Positions 16,687 through 25,272 of a stretch of 64,000 nt of DNA are shown piece after piece. How positions within the stretch are numbered: the stretch's first letter is position 1; each line of letters opens with the position of its first letter. The position numbers were made by a program, and so were the translations under genes. The notes under the pieces were generated by a model. That model worked only from the letters and a program-made list of their open reading frames with translations, was not told the origin of the DNA and did no database searches. This DNA comes from Bacteriovoracaceae bacterium UBA6200 (GTDB taxonomy: Bacteria > Bdellovibrionota > Bacteriovoracia > Bacteriovoracales > Bacteriovoracaceae), in NCBI GenBank assembly GCA_002422605.1, contig DISW01000023.1, positions 124,001 to 188,000 of the forward strand, written 5' to 3'.

Positions 16687-17604
16687 ATGGGACGACTAGA
16701 TAATGGACGTTGGATAGTAGAAGAAGTTATCTCTCAATCTGATGACGGTGAGTTCAAGAGGCAAGAGCAGAGTTTTCGTGAAGTTATAGAGTCGCCTGAA
16801 AGAAATCGTTACCACCTTTATGTCTCCTATGCTTGTCCATGGGCACACAGATCTCTCATTATGAGAAAATTAAAAGGGCTTGAGGATATTATCTCTCTTT
16901 CAGTGGTTAGTCCTTACATGCTGGAGGATGGTTGGAGTTTTGAGAATAATTTTCCTGGTGTCGTTCCCGATTCTGTCTTTCAGAAAAAGTTTTTAAGAGA
17001 AGTTTATACCGAAGTTCATGATAAATTTTCTGGTCGAGTGACTGTGCCGGTTCTCCTGGATAAAAAAAATAAAAAAATAGTAAATAATGAGTCTGAAGAA
17101 ATTCTCCGGATTTTAAATGATGGATTTAATGAACTCACGGGTAATAAAGAGGATTTTTATCCAAAAGATCTTCGAGAAGGAATCCAAAAGTGGAATGAAG
17201 ATATCTATGAAAACATTAATAATGGTGTTTATAAAGCGGGCTTCGCTTTAAATCAGAAAGCCTATGATAAGAATGTTAAAGATCTTTTTGATGCCCTTGA
17301 TCGGGTAGAAGAGGGTCTCAATGGGAAGAAGTTCCTGATGGGTGAGAGGCTCACAGAAGCGGATATACGGCTCTATACGACCTTAGTGAGATTCGATCCA
17401 GTTTATTATGTGCACTTTAAATGTAATAGGAACATGATCAGAGAGTTTAAAAACCTTTCCAGGTATCTTGAAGATCTCTATGCCATCGATGCCTTTAAAT
17501 CGACTACCGACTTTGACCATATTAAGGCCCATTATTACTATTCACATCGACAGATCAATCCGTTTCAAATAATTCCCCTAGGGCCTAAACCACTGGTTCC
17601 TTAA
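16687..17604 (+). CDS. Glutathionyl-hydroquinone reductase (YqjG/ECM4 type)
   Basis: Omega-like glutathione transferase relative that reduces glutathionylated hydroquinones. 305 residues. The catalytic cysteine is in YACPWAHRSL (about residue 56), the N-terminal thioredoxin-like domain ends with TVPVLLDKK, and the helical domain contains FLMGERLTEADIRLYTTLVRFDPVY. The start follows GGAGGGG. The end overlaps the convergent CBS gene by four bases. Confidence 0.92.
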   Translation: MGRLDNGRWIVEEVISQSDDGEFKRQEQSFREVIESPERNRYHLYVSYACPWAHRSLIMRKLKGLEDIISLSVVSPYMLEDGWSFENNFPGVVPDSVFQKKFLREVYTEVHDKFSGRVTVPVLLDKKNKKIVNNESEEILRILNDGFNELTGNKEDFYPKDLREGIQKWNEDIYENINNGVYKAGFALNQKAYDKNVKDLFDALDRVEEGLNGKKFLMGERLTEADIRLYTTLVRFDPVYYVHFKCNRNMIREFKNLSRYLEDLYAIDAFKSTTDFDHIKAHYYYSHRQINPFQIIPLGPKPLVP

Positions 17605-18101
17605 AAAGAATATTTTTCTTTCCAGTAGGAGACTTTGGTCGATCTTCCGGCGTCAGCGATTACATTCGTGCTGCTCACTAATTTCTCTAGTGCTTTAAGA
17701 ATATCTCGACGAGCGATGATACCCAGAAGATTTTGATTTTCATCTATAACTGGAGCGTGGCGAAGATTATGGTCGCTGAAGAATTTAACCATCTCAAAAA
17801 CATCGAGTTCTGGTTTTACAGAGATTATTTTCGTCGTCATCTTGCTTTCAACAGTTGTAGGAAAAGTTTCTGGGGTTTCCTCATAATGAAAGCTTTCACT
17901 GGCGAGGACTTGCATGAGTTCTTTTTCACCAATGAAGCCTACGACTTCTTTATCTTTATTAACGACTGGGGCCGCAGAAATTTTATGGCGATTAAATAAT
18001 ATTACAACCTCTCCAATCATTTGATCTGGAGTCACTGTGACTACTTTTTTGGTCATAATGTCTTTTGCTAATGGAATCTGATAACGATTAATCTGATTCA
18101 T
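17601..18101 (-). CDS. CBS-domain pair protein
   Basis: 166 residues forming one Bateman module: IMTKKVVTVTPDQMIGEVV with APVVNKDKEVVGFI, then MTTKIISVKPELDVFEMV with HAPVIDENQNLLGIIARRDI. Such free-standing pairs bind adenine nucleotides and act as energy sensors. An upstream extension of the frame exists, but the ATG at 18101 follows GAGGAGGGAGAAG and begins the conserved part. It overlaps the end of a 51-codon gene by 14 bases, so the two are coupled. Confidence 0.88.
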   Translation of the reverse strand: MNQINRYQIPLAKDIMTKKVVTVTPDQMIGEVVILFNRHKISAAPVVNKDKEVVGFIGEKELMQVLASESFHYEETPETFPTTVESKMTTKIISVKPELDVFEMVKFFSDHNLRHAPVIDENQNLLGIIARRDILKALEKLVSSTNVIADAGRSTKVSYWKEKYSF

Positions 18102-18243
18102 CTTCTCCCTCCTCAAGTTCTTCGTGGGTTTCTCTGTCTTCCGAGGAAACCGAGTAGTATCCTGGAGGATCGCTTGCGGGGAAGCTCTCTCTAAGAGCTT
18201 CATCAATTAAATCATCAAGGGTCTTGAGCTTTTCTTTATCCAT
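18088..18243 (-). CDS. 51-residue acidic protein with ESFPASDPP motif
   Basis: Short gene overlapping the CBS gene. The protein reads from MDKEKLKTLDDLIDEAL into RESFPASDPPGYY and ends in a very acidic tail (EELEEGEDESD). The ESFPASDPP motif recurs in tiny uncharacterised proteins of many proteobacteria, in my recollection often near stress genes. A GAGAGGTGAG ribosome site precedes the ATG at 18243. Codon use and coupling to the CBS gene support it being real. Confidence 0.75.
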   Translation of the reverse strand: MDKEKLKTLDDLIDEALRESFPASDPPGYYSVSSEDRETHEELEEGEDESD

Positions 18244-18250
18244 AACTCAC

Positions 18251-18273
18251 CTCTCTCTTTAGGTTAGAGAGAG
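18251..18273. promoter_or_regulatory. Hairpin overlapping the ribosome site of the CBS operon
   Basis: CTCTCTCT and AGAGAGAG form an 8-bp stem with a 7-base loop. On the minus strand the 3' arm is contiguous with the AGAGAGGTGAG ribosome site, so the structure could hide it. Confidence 0.4.
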
Positions 18274-18332
18274 TATCTCTTAAGGATCCTGAGTAATCCT
18301 TGATCACTGTCAAGCACAAGGTCTATTCCTAA

Positions 18333-19712
18333 TTATCGAGTGTAATTCTGTCTATCTATGAAGCATTTATCTTCTTTCCACGGTGCAGGAATCGCCTGTT
18401 CTTGATAAGCGTCGCCTTTTAAAACAAACTTTGAAGTCCGATTCATGTAATCGACAATTTTCGGCAGAACGACTTTAGGAGGAACTAAATCTGGATTTTC
18501 TAACAACGTTTCAAACTCTTTTCTAAAGGCCTTCATGAGTGAAGGGATGATGATGCTTCCCTGAGCTGGTAGATAACAACGATTCTCGCGAGGAGCGGAT
18601 TTAGCACCATTTACGATTATTTCTAAAATGGACTTAACTTGGTGTCCACTAAACATTTGATCGATGTGAGTAGAGGCAACTCCAAGACCACCTTTACAAG
18701 GAGGACATTGATTACATGATTCTTCAAAGAGGAAGTAAGCGGCTTCTTGAGCAATTCTTACAGCACTTCGTTCGTCATCATAAACGATGAAGCTGCATGA
18801 ACCAAGCCAGCTTCCAATTTTTGCCATTTCGTTATAATCAAGGGGAACATCTAAATTCCCGCTTGTGATCACTGCACTCGAGACACCATTTAATATAACT
18901 TTAAATTCACGGCCGGGTCTCGGGCCTCCTGCATATTTATAGAGGAGCTCTCGTAAAGTTATGCCTGGAATGACCTCGAAGATTCCTTCCTGCTGGACGT
19001 CTCCACTCACTGTGCAGATGAATGGTCCTTTGGTTGCTTCTGTCCCAATAGAAAGGAAACTATCTGCGCCTTTCAAGATGATCTCAGGAACCCTTGAATA
19101 AGTTTCTACGTTATTGACGAGTGCCGGATTTGAATTTTGGGGAGTGCTGAAAAGACCTTTGATGTAGGGGGGATAGTGAGCTTCTCTGGGAAGTGGGCCA
19201 ACTCCCTCAATCACATTTAGCATGGCCTTCTCTTCACCGTAGAGATAATCCTCAGGTCCTGCTACGAGATAGATATTAATTCCCTCGAGGAGACCCTTGC
19301 TTCGGAAATCCTCTATAGCGGCATAGACACGACTCATTTCAAAATGAAAACTTCCTTTAATGCAGATGTAAATTTCGGAAGTATTGAGAACATAGGCCGC
19401 AATGAGGGTCCCTTCAATCAGCGCGAAGGGATTCTTCCTCATGACAATCCTGTCCTTGAATGTACCAGGCTCTCCTTCCGCGGCATTGACGACTACAAAT
19501 TTCTTCTCACAAGGATCATCGTATAACGTCTGCCATTTTTGACCAGTTGGAAAACCAGCTCCACCTCTTCCCCTAAGGAGGGAAGTTTTAAGTTCTTCAA
19601 GGATCTTCTCCCGAGGCATATTTTTGGCTTTGGTTAAAGCGTCCCCTTTCACATGATGATATTCATCCAGATTGAGAAGTGGCCTATCAGCTAGAAGGTG
19701 GTGTTCTTTCAT
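18333..19712 (-). CDS. Orphan NuoF-like NADH-binding flavoprotein
   Basis: 459 residues homologous to the 51-kDa subunit of complex I and to HoxF-like diaphorase subunits: NADH and FMN binding in LRGRGGAGFPTGQKWQ and AAEGEPGTFKDR, SLBB-like region around PGITLRELLYKYAGG, and the 4Fe-4S cysteines in ESCNQCPPC with a fourth in ENRCYLP. All ligands seem present. No NuoE, NuoG, hydrogenase or formate dehydrogenase gene is adjacent, so its electron acceptor is unknown. It could serve as a stand-alone NADH dehydrogenase module or partner with genes elsewhere. Confidence 0.85.
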   Translation of the reverse strand: MKEHHLLADRPLLNLDEYHHVKGDALTKAKNMPREKILEELKTSLLRGRGGAGFPTGQKWQTLYDDPCEKKFVVVNAAEGEPGTFKDRIVMRKNPFALIEGTLIAAYVLNTSEIYICIKGSFHFEMSRVYAAIEDFRSKGLLEGINIYLVAGPEDYLYGEEKAMLNVIEGVGPLPREAHYPPYIKGLFSTPQNSNPALVNNVETYSRVPEIILKGADSFLSIGTEATKGPFICTVSGDVQQEGIFEVIPGITLRELLYKYAGGPRPGREFKVILNGVSSAVITSGNLDVPLDYNEMAKIGSWLGSCSFIVYDDERSAVRIAQEAAYFLFEESCNQCPPCKGGLGVASTHIDQMFSGHQVKSILEIIVNGAKSAPRENRCYLPAQGSIIIPSLMKAFRKEFETLLENPDLVPPKVVLPKIVDYMNRTSKFVLKGDAYQEQAIPAPWKEDKCFIDRQNYTR

Positions 19713-19759
19713 ATAAATATTCTCCCTTTTTAGACTACAGAATTTGAGAAGATAAAGTC

Positions 19760-19790
19760 ATGACACGGTAGTGCGATTGCATGTTAGAAT
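19760..19790 (+). promoter_or_regulatory. Promoter of the TRIC-type channel gene
   Basis: ATGACA (19760-19765, one mismatch to the -35 consensus), 19 bases, then an extended -10 TGTTAGAAT ending at 19790. Six bases separate it from the ATG at 19797, predicting a leaderless mRNA. Confidence 0.5.
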
Positions 19791-19796
19791 GTCTCC

Positions 19797-20435
19797 ATGA
19801 ACGATTTAATGACACTGAGAGAAGAATTACTTCGAGTCCTCGATCTTTGCGGAACTTTCGCTTTTGCCATAAGTGGTGCCACGGCAGGGATGCGAAGGGG
19901 ACTTGATGTCTTTGGTGTTTTAGTTCTTGCCTTTGCCGCTTCAAGTTTTGGTGGAATTGGCCGGGATCTTCTAATTGGAGCTGTTCCTCCTGCGGCCCTT
20001 GAAGACTGGCGCTATTTAACAGTTTCAATTGTAGCAGGACTCATCTCCTTTTACTGGATGTCCCTCATTGAAAAATTTCGTTATTGGGTGCTCTGGGTGG
20101 ATGCTGCAGGCCTCGCCTTCTTTGCCGTCTCAGGAACCGTGAAAGCGCTTTCTTTCGGTCTTAATCCGCTCATGGCGGCCCTTTTAGGAATGATTACAGG
20201 AGTAGGGGGAGGAATGGTCCGGGACGTGCTTCTCGCCGAAATTCCAGTAGTTCTTCGTTCTGATCTCTATGCAGTAGCGGCACTTGTAGGGGCAGGTATT
20301 GTGGCGGCTGGATATGTACTTGGTCAGCCACTTCCTGTTATCACTATCCTGGGTGGATTGGCCTGCTTTGTTCTTAGAGTGTTGGCGATTCGTAAAGGCT
20401 GGCAACTACCGACCGCAAAATCACCTTTGAAATAA
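19797..20435 (+). CDS. TRIC-type cation channel family protein (UPF0126, YicG-like)
   Basis: 212-residue inner-membrane protein with seven predicted helices and two copies of the UPF0126 repeat: AISGATAGMRRGLDVFGVLVL with GGIGRDLLIG, and AVSGTVKALSFGLNPLMAALLG with GGGMVRDVLLAEIP. Bacterial relatives form trimeric K+/Na+ permeable channels. An alternative ATG lies four codons in. No ribosome site; see the promoter entry. Confidence 0.88.
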   Translation: MNDLMTLREELLRVLDLCGTFAFAISGATAGMRRGLDVFGVLVLAFAASSFGGIGRDLLIGAVPPAALEDWRYLTVSIVAGLISFYWMSLIEKFRYWVLWVDAAGLAFFAVSGTVKALSFGLNPLMAALLGMITGVGGGMVRDVLLAEIPVVLRSDLYAVAALVGAGIVAAGYVLGQPLPVITILGGLACFVLRVLAIRKGWQLPTAKSPLK

Positions 20436-20480
20436 ATACCAGGTCCAAATTTAAGGGGCAAAAGAATGGTATGAATAGGT

Positions 20481-21248
20481 ATGTTAAAATCTCTTTATTT
20501 CCTTTTGTATCTGCTGATAATTCCTACTGTCTTTGCCGGTAAAGGTAGAACTGATTTTTCAATTTTTATTGATCAGGAAGATGAACTCTTTTTGAAGGCC
20601 GGGCTTATCGTTCCTGATGGAAGAAGCTGGCTTAAACAAAGTTTACTTTGGGGACCGGCGAGTCTTGCTAATTATGTTCAGCTTATAAAACAGAAAAAAA
20701 ATCGGCCAGTGGTAGATCATGAAAAATTGGTTAAGGCCGTTGCACAGGCAAGTACTCAGATGTCCTCCTCTGGCGTTAATATCGTTAAGGGACTTACTGC
20801 CAATGAGTTTATTAAATTTTCAGATATATTTCTTCGTAAGTTGGTTCCTGGAACTAAGTTTAAGGGAGAGTATGAAGGGACAAATAATGGAGTAGATACT
20901 GATACTCTTTTTAGTGATGCCCCATCGATTGTGATCCTGAAATTTTCCAGTCATGGAGCTTTAGGCCAAAAGATTTTTGATCCGAATGAAGATAATTACA
21001 TTTTTATTAAAGAAAATGGCCAGATGTATGGGCATCTCTATTTTCTTAAAGTGAAAGCGGATAAAGAGCAGAGGAAGTTATGGCTAATTGATCCATCAAA
21101 TCCATCTGACTGGACGATCGTTACTCTTTCACCAAGTCTTGGAGTATCATCAACTGATAGTTTTGATATGGGGGCCATTGATCGATGGGCCGTCGGTTCT
21201 TTTATTAAATGGAACCTGGTCGGAAACCTGGTCCCATCTATTCATTAG
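20481..21248 (+). CDS. Exported protein of unknown function
   Basis: 255 residues with a signal peptide (MLKSLYFLLYLLIIPTVFA). The mature part is soluble, mixed alpha-beta, with DHEKLVKAVAQASTQMSSSGVNIV in the middle and a C-terminal IDRWAVGSFIKWNLVGN. It contains no cysteine and no motif I can place. It overlaps the end of the convergent cstA by four bases. An extended -10 like sequence (TGGTATGAA) ends five bases upstream of the ATG. Confidence 0.6.
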   Translation: MLKSLYFLLYLLIIPTVFAGKGRTDFSIFIDQEDELFLKAGLIVPDGRSWLKQSLLWGPASLANYVQLIKQKKNRPVVDHEKLVKAVAQASTQMSSSGVNIVKGLTANEFIKFSDIFLRKLVPGTKFKGEYEGTNNGVDTDTLFSDAPSIVILKFSSHGALGQKIFDPNEDNYIFIKENGQMYGHLYFLKVKADKEQRKLWLIDPSNPSDWTIVTLSPSLGVSSTDSFDMGAIDRWAVGSFIKWNLVGNLVPSIH

Positions 21249-22702
21249 TATTTCTTTTTATGCCAAACAATTAATAAAACCAAACCCACGATTCCACACA
21301 CAATCCCTATCGAATCATTTGCCGATTGAGGAAGCCCTAATCCAATTTCAGACGTCATGATGTACGCTATCGTAAGTGCAGTTCCCGCTATCGCCGGTAG
21401 ACTCACAATCCAGTGAAATGCTTTTCTATCGAAAAGGTACTTCGTCGCAAGCCACAACACGCTTGTTGATAGAAGCATGTTAGAGAAGGCGAAGTAGCGC
21501 CAGATAAGTGAGAAATCAATCTTCGTCATGAAGTAAGCAATCGTTAAGATTGGGATGGAAACAAGCAGACGGTTTCTGATACTTTGTGGGATTTTAAAAG
21601 CATCAACGATGGTTAAACGAAGAGATCTGAAGGCGGTGTCTCCTGAAGTAATGGGAAAAACAGCAACCGCTAAAATCGCCATGATCCCACCGATTGAACC
21701 TAGATAGGTTGTCGATATTTTATTGACCACAAGTCCTGGTCCCCCTTGAGCGATGAGAGCTTTTAGCTCAACATAGCCGCCAGGGAAAGCTGCAATTCCT
21801 GCGAGTGCCCAGACTGCGGCCACAACACCTTCAGCAAGCATGGCCCCATAAAAAATGGGACGTGCATATTTCTCATTCGTAAGACATCTTGCGATGATGG
21901 GTGATTGAGTTGAGTGAAAGCCACTTATGGCCCCGCAAGTAATTGTCACAAAGAGTAGGGGCCAAACAGGGGGGGCATCTGGGCCTCGGTTTAAAAGCTC
22001 AAGCGCTAAATGATTCGAGTGATCGAAGTAGCCAAATAAATCTGTTATAGCAGGTAATCTTGGCGCTGAAATAAATAAGGCCACTAAGACTGAAAGAGTC
22101 ATGACGACCATTAGCATTCCGAAGGCGGGATAGAGCTTAGTGATAATCTTATCAACGGGAAGAAGTGTAGCGAGTAAGTAGTAGCCGAGAATGACAAGAA
22201 CCCAGAACTCATTACTTGCAAAAAATGTATCTTTGAAGACATCTAGATTACTAATGAGGCCGGCCGGACTCATGATGAAAACGACACCAACAAAGAATAA
22301 CAAGAGGGCCGTGAAAAAGAGCATTACCCCTTTAAAATATTTATTAAAATAGTGGCCTGCGATTTCCGGTAAACTTTTTCCATCTTCTTTAATACTCATG
22401 ACTCCTGAAAAGTAATCGTGAACGGCGCCACCGATTATGTTTCCCAGAATGATCCAGAGTAAGGCTATTGGTCCGTAGAGTGCCCCTAAAATAGGTCCGA
22501 AGATTGGTCCCACTCCTGCGATATTTAGAAATTGAATCAGGAAGGCATTCACAGGATTGACCTTCACATAATCCACTCCGTCTTCAAAGCGCATGGCCGG
22601 AGTTTGAGCATGAGGATCAATACCGGCCTGTTTCTCAACAAACGGGCTATAAAATTTGTAGGCGAGGAGGAGAATAGCGATGCATATAATAAAAATAATC
22701 AT
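21245..22702 (-). CDS. cstA: Carbon starvation protein CstA family transporter
   Basis: Inner-membrane peptide or pyruvate transporter induced at carbon starvation in E. coli. 485 residues, about 13-15 helices, shorter than E. coli CstA (about 700). Family signatures: QFLNIAGVGPIFGPILGALYGP, GNIIGGAVHDYFSGVMS, CGAISGFHSTQSPIIARCL and PITSGDTAFRSLRL. The gene appears to stand alone. A near-perfect promoter (TATAAT) ends six bases before the ATG and there is no Shine-Dalgarno. Confidence 0.9.
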   Translation of the reverse strand: MIIFIICIAILLLAYKFYSPFVEKQAGIDPHAQTPAMRFEDGVDYVKVNPVNAFLIQFLNIAGVGPIFGPILGALYGPIALLWIILGNIIGGAVHDYFSGVMSIKEDGKSLPEIAGHYFNKYFKGVMLFFTALLLFFVGVVFIMSPAGLISNLDVFKDTFFASNEFWVLVILGYYLLATLLPVDKIITKLYPAFGMLMVVMTLSVLVALFISAPRLPAITDLFGYFDHSNHLALELLNRGPDAPPVWPLLFVTITCGAISGFHSTQSPIIARCLTNEKYARPIFYGAMLAEGVVAAVWALAGIAAFPGGYVELKALIAQGGPGLVVNKISTTYLGSIGGIMAILAVAVFPITSGDTAFRSLRLTIVDAFKIPQSIRNRLLVSIPILTIAYFMTKIDFSLIWRYFAFSNMLLSTSVLWLATKYLFDRKAFHWIVSLPAIAGTALTIAYIMTSEIGLGLPQSANDSIGIVCGIVGLVLLIVWHKKKY

Positions 22703-22708
22703 GAAGGC

Positions 22709-22738
22709 ATTATAAATTCAAAAAGTTTTGCCAAGCAA
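22709..22738 (-). promoter_or_regulatory. Promoter of cstA
   Basis: On the minus strand TTGCTT (22733-22738), an 18-base spacer and a consensus TATAAT (22709-22714). Six bases (GCCTTC) separate it from the ATG, so transcription should start on the A of the start codon. Confidence 0.65.
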
Positions 22739-22758
22739 AAGATTTGAATTGGGCTCTT

Positions 22759-23682
22759 TTAGTCGGATAGATAAAAATAGACATAAGCGAGTGATCCACT
22801 TAACGTCAGCACCCACAAACTTATTCCGAACGCGACAGTAGAGAATTGTATACTTTTAAGCTGCTTACGGTTGAGTGAAAGTCCAATCAAAAAAAGAGTC
22901 AGAGAAAAACCAATCCGTGAAATCGTTTTGAAGCCTGGAACCAGTGGCTGAAGTTCAGAAACATTTGTAAACAGTAAAGACATCCCAAGAAAGAAGAGAA
23001 TAAACCAAGGATAAGTGATTTTGCCCTGAGATTTATTTGTTGTGGCATAAAAGATCGCTACCGGAATGATCCAGAGTGCCCGAGTAAGTTTCAGAGTCGT
23101 GGCCGTAGTGAGGGCCTCTTCTCCATAGGAAGCTCCGGCCGCGACTACAGCACTGGTGTCGTGTATGGCAAGAGCGGCCCAAGTACCAAATTGCACTTGG
23201 GATAAAGCGAGTCCATTTCCAATGTAAGGGAAGATGAAAATAGCTGCTGCATTGAGGATAAAAACAATTCCCATCGCAACGGCGATTGAAAAATTGTCTG
23301 CTTTAATAACAGGGCTTACTGCTCCAATGGCACTTCCACCACATATGGCGGTACCAACAGAGATTAAAGTAGAAATGAAGCCCGGAACACGGAAGAAGCG
23401 GGCAAGAAGTTCACCGGTAAGTAAAACCAGAGAAAGACTTATGAAAGTAGTGAGCATGCCTGATAAACCATGTTCAAGCACAACCTGAAAATTAAGAGCT
23501 GAACCGAGGAGGATAATACTTCCTTGAAGGATCCTTGAACTCCAGCGTTTAATGAGACCCTGCTCTACTGTCGTAAATTTTAGGAATAACGAAAGCCCTA
23601 TGCCTAAGAGGATGCTCCAATGGGGTTCAATGGAAAAAGCTCCCAGAAGGATTAAAGTGAATAAAACAATGGCACGGTTCAT
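22759..23682 (-). CDS. YeiH-type putative sulfate/sulfite exporter (UPF0324)
   Basis: 307-residue membrane protein, about 10 helices, of the PSE family (PF03601). Typical segments are GTAICGGSAIGAVSPVI and WAALAIHDTSAVVAAGASYG. Family members are linked to export of sulfate or to sulfonate use. Its ATG overlaps the stop of the rhodanese gene (ATGA), and it is the last gene of the five-gene cytochrome b operon. Its pairing with a rhodanese supports a sulfur substrate; this is inference. Confidence 0.85.
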   Translation of the reverse strand: MNRAIVLFTLILLGAFSIEPHWSILLGIGLSLFLKFTTVEQGLIKRWSSRILQGSIILLGSALNFQVVLEHGLSGMLTTFISLSLVLLTGELLARFFRVPGFISTLISVGTAICGGSAIGAVSPVIKADNFSIAVAMGIVFILNAAAIFIFPYIGNGLALSQVQFGTWAALAIHDTSAVVAAGASYGEEALTTATTLKLTRALWIIPVAIFYATTNKSQGKITYPWFILFFLGMSLLFTNVSELQPLVPGFKTISRIGFSLTLFLIGLSLNRKQLKSIQFSTVAFGISLWVLTLSGSLAYVYFYLSD

Positions 23683-24068
23683 GGAGATTGCTTAGGTAGC
23701 CCCTTGGAGACGAGATCTTCATATCCACCAAGGTTTTGTCCTTTTATTCCTTTTTTATCAATAGTACTGATGAAAGATTTAACTCTGTTACCTGAACGGC
23801 AATAAAGGAAGAGTTCCTTATCCTTCATCATTGCTTTAAGCTTTTTAATGGCGTGGGCCGGATTTTTATTTAATTCAGACAAGGGTAGCCATAAGGCCCC
23901 TTTGATCATTCCACTTTTAATTTCATCTTTCTCTCGGATATCAATTACGATGGCCTTCCCGGCAGTCATTTGCTCGTAGACCTTTATCTCATCGGCCCGG
24001 GCCATGTTGCAGAAAAAGAAATTAAAGATGAAGAGAATGCTTAAGGAATAAAAGTTTATAGTTTTCAT
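23679..24068 (-). CDS. Exported rhodanese-like protein
   Basis: 129 residues: a signal peptide (ending near MARA) and one rhodanese domain with VIDIREKDEIKSGMIKGALWLP and the active-site loop LFLYCRSGNRVKS, whose cysteine is intact. Periplasmic sulfur transferase or sulfur carrier. It begins one base after the stop of the SDR gene and overlaps YeiH by four bases, so expression is coupled to both. Confidence 0.88.
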   Translation of the reverse strand: MKTINFYSLSILFIFNFFFCNMARADEIKVYEQMTAGKAIVIDIREKDEIKSGMIKGALWLPLSELNKNPAHAIKKLKAMMKDKELFLYCRSGNRVKSFISTIDKKGIKGQNLGGYEDLVSKGLPKQSP

Positions 24069-24752
24069 TTACCACTCCAAAGGTTTTCCATCTCGAAAAA
24101 AGCCTCCATTAGGACCATCTTCTGGCAGAGTTGCTGCCCAGATCATGCCGCTAATACCTTCTTCAATTGAGCGGCTTGCGTTTGGTCCACCCATATCAGT
24201 TTTAACCCAGCCGGGACAAATTGAATTGACCTTAACTTGTTTACCATCAACCGCGGAAGAGAACAACTTTGTCAGCATGTTCAAAGCAGCTTTTGAGACA
24301 GAATAGGCCGGGCAGGTTAAAGAAAAACCTCCAAATGATCCTAGACCACTTGAAACATTAACCACACGTCCATAACCGTTCTTTTGCATGAGTGGAATTA
24401 GCCCCTTCATGAGGCGGTAGGGGCCCATGGTGTTTATTTCAAATGTCTTTTTCATGTCAGATTCTTTGCTGGAAAAGAGATTCTCTTCTTGCATGTAAAT
24501 GCCAGCATTATTGATCAAGACATCCAGGCGATTATATTTCTCTGAAATGAAGTTCGTAAGCTTTTCAATATCTTTTTCATTTTCAACATCTGCTACGAAA
24601 GCTTCGGCCGACAAAGAATTTGCGGCCTCATTAATTTCTTTCTCATGACGGCCTACCATAATAACGTGATAGTTGAGGGTTACTAATTTTTCACTTGCGG
24701 CCTTTCCCATTCCTCGGTTGGCGCCAGTCACGACAGCAATTTTTTTATCCAT
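24069..24752 (-). CDS. Short-chain dehydrogenase/reductase
   Basis: 227 residues, classical SDR: cofactor site TGANRGMGKAAS, NNAGIY, catalytic Ser in NVSSGLGS and YSVSK. Substrate unknown; relatives act on carbonyls such as reactive aldehydes. The frame is open further upstream, but the ATG at 24752 starts exactly at the Rossmann strand (MDKKIAVVTGA) and follows AGGAGAAATAAA. It is one base from the LuxR-type gene. Confidence 0.88.
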   Translation of the reverse strand: MDKKIAVVTGANRGMGKAASEKLVTLNYHVIMVGRHEKEINEAANSLSAEAFVADVENEKDIEKLTNFISEKYNRLDVLINNAGIYMQEENLFSSKESDMKKTFEINTMGPYRLMKGLIPLMQKNGYGRVVNVSSGLGSFGGFSLTCPAYSVSKAALNMLTKLFSSAVDGKQVKVNSICPGWVKTDMGGPNASRSIEEGISGMIWAATLPEDGPNGGFFRDGKPLEW

Positions 24753-24753
24753 T

Positions 24754-25272
24754 TTATTTCTCCTGAAAGCGGGGTAGTAGCAAGTCTTCCAGGAAGAATG
24801 CCGCAAGCTCCGATCGGCCGGCAAGACCAGACTTGGCATAAATTGCTGCTGACTGAACCCGTGCCGTCTTCTCAGTTGTGTCTCTGATCGTTGCAATTTC
24901 TTTTAGGCTCAGCCCTTTGAGTAAGAGAAGCGCCACTTCTTTTTCCGAGGGAGAAAGATTCCACTCAGTCAATTGAGAATCGATGGCGCTACTTAGACCT
25001 TCGATATGTTTACTGGCTTCTTCCCGCCATTTCTGAGCTTCGGCAGTGAGTTCAAGTGCGTGTTGCCGTTCATCCGCGAGGCTATGTTGGAGGCGCATAT
25101 TTCCACGCAGAAGAAAGAAAAGCCCTGCCACTGCAGCGATCGCCACAAAACCTTCGCTGATCAAGTGCCCATAGCTTGCTCCTTTGCTGGCGTCCTGAAT
25201 AATGTCAAAAGTCATTATCAGAGCAATACCTATTAAAACTGAAGCAATGGTTAATCTTTCCGCCCTAGTCAT
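24754..25272 (-). CDS. Membrane-anchored LuxR-type HTH protein
   Basis: 172 residues. Two predicted membrane helices (about 8-25 and 38-58) are followed by a coiled coil (60-100) and a C-terminal LuxR-type helix-turn-helix: LSPSEKEVALLLLKGLSLKEIA, then TEKTARVQSAAIYAKSGLAGRSEL. No receiver or autoinducer domain is present. It is embedded in the cytochrome b operon and may regulate it from the membrane, perhaps sensing redox; inference. Start ATG at 25272 lies inside the end of the cytochrome gene behind GAGGAAC. Confidence 0.8.
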   Translation of the reverse strand: MTRAERLTIASVLIGIALIMTFDIIQDASKGASYGHLISEGFVAIAAVAGLFFLLRGNMRLQHSLADERQHALELTAEAQKWREEASKHIEGLSSAIDSQLTEWNLSPSEKEVALLLLKGLSLKEIATIRDTTEKTARVQSAAIYAKSGLAGRSELAAFFLEDLLLPRFQEK

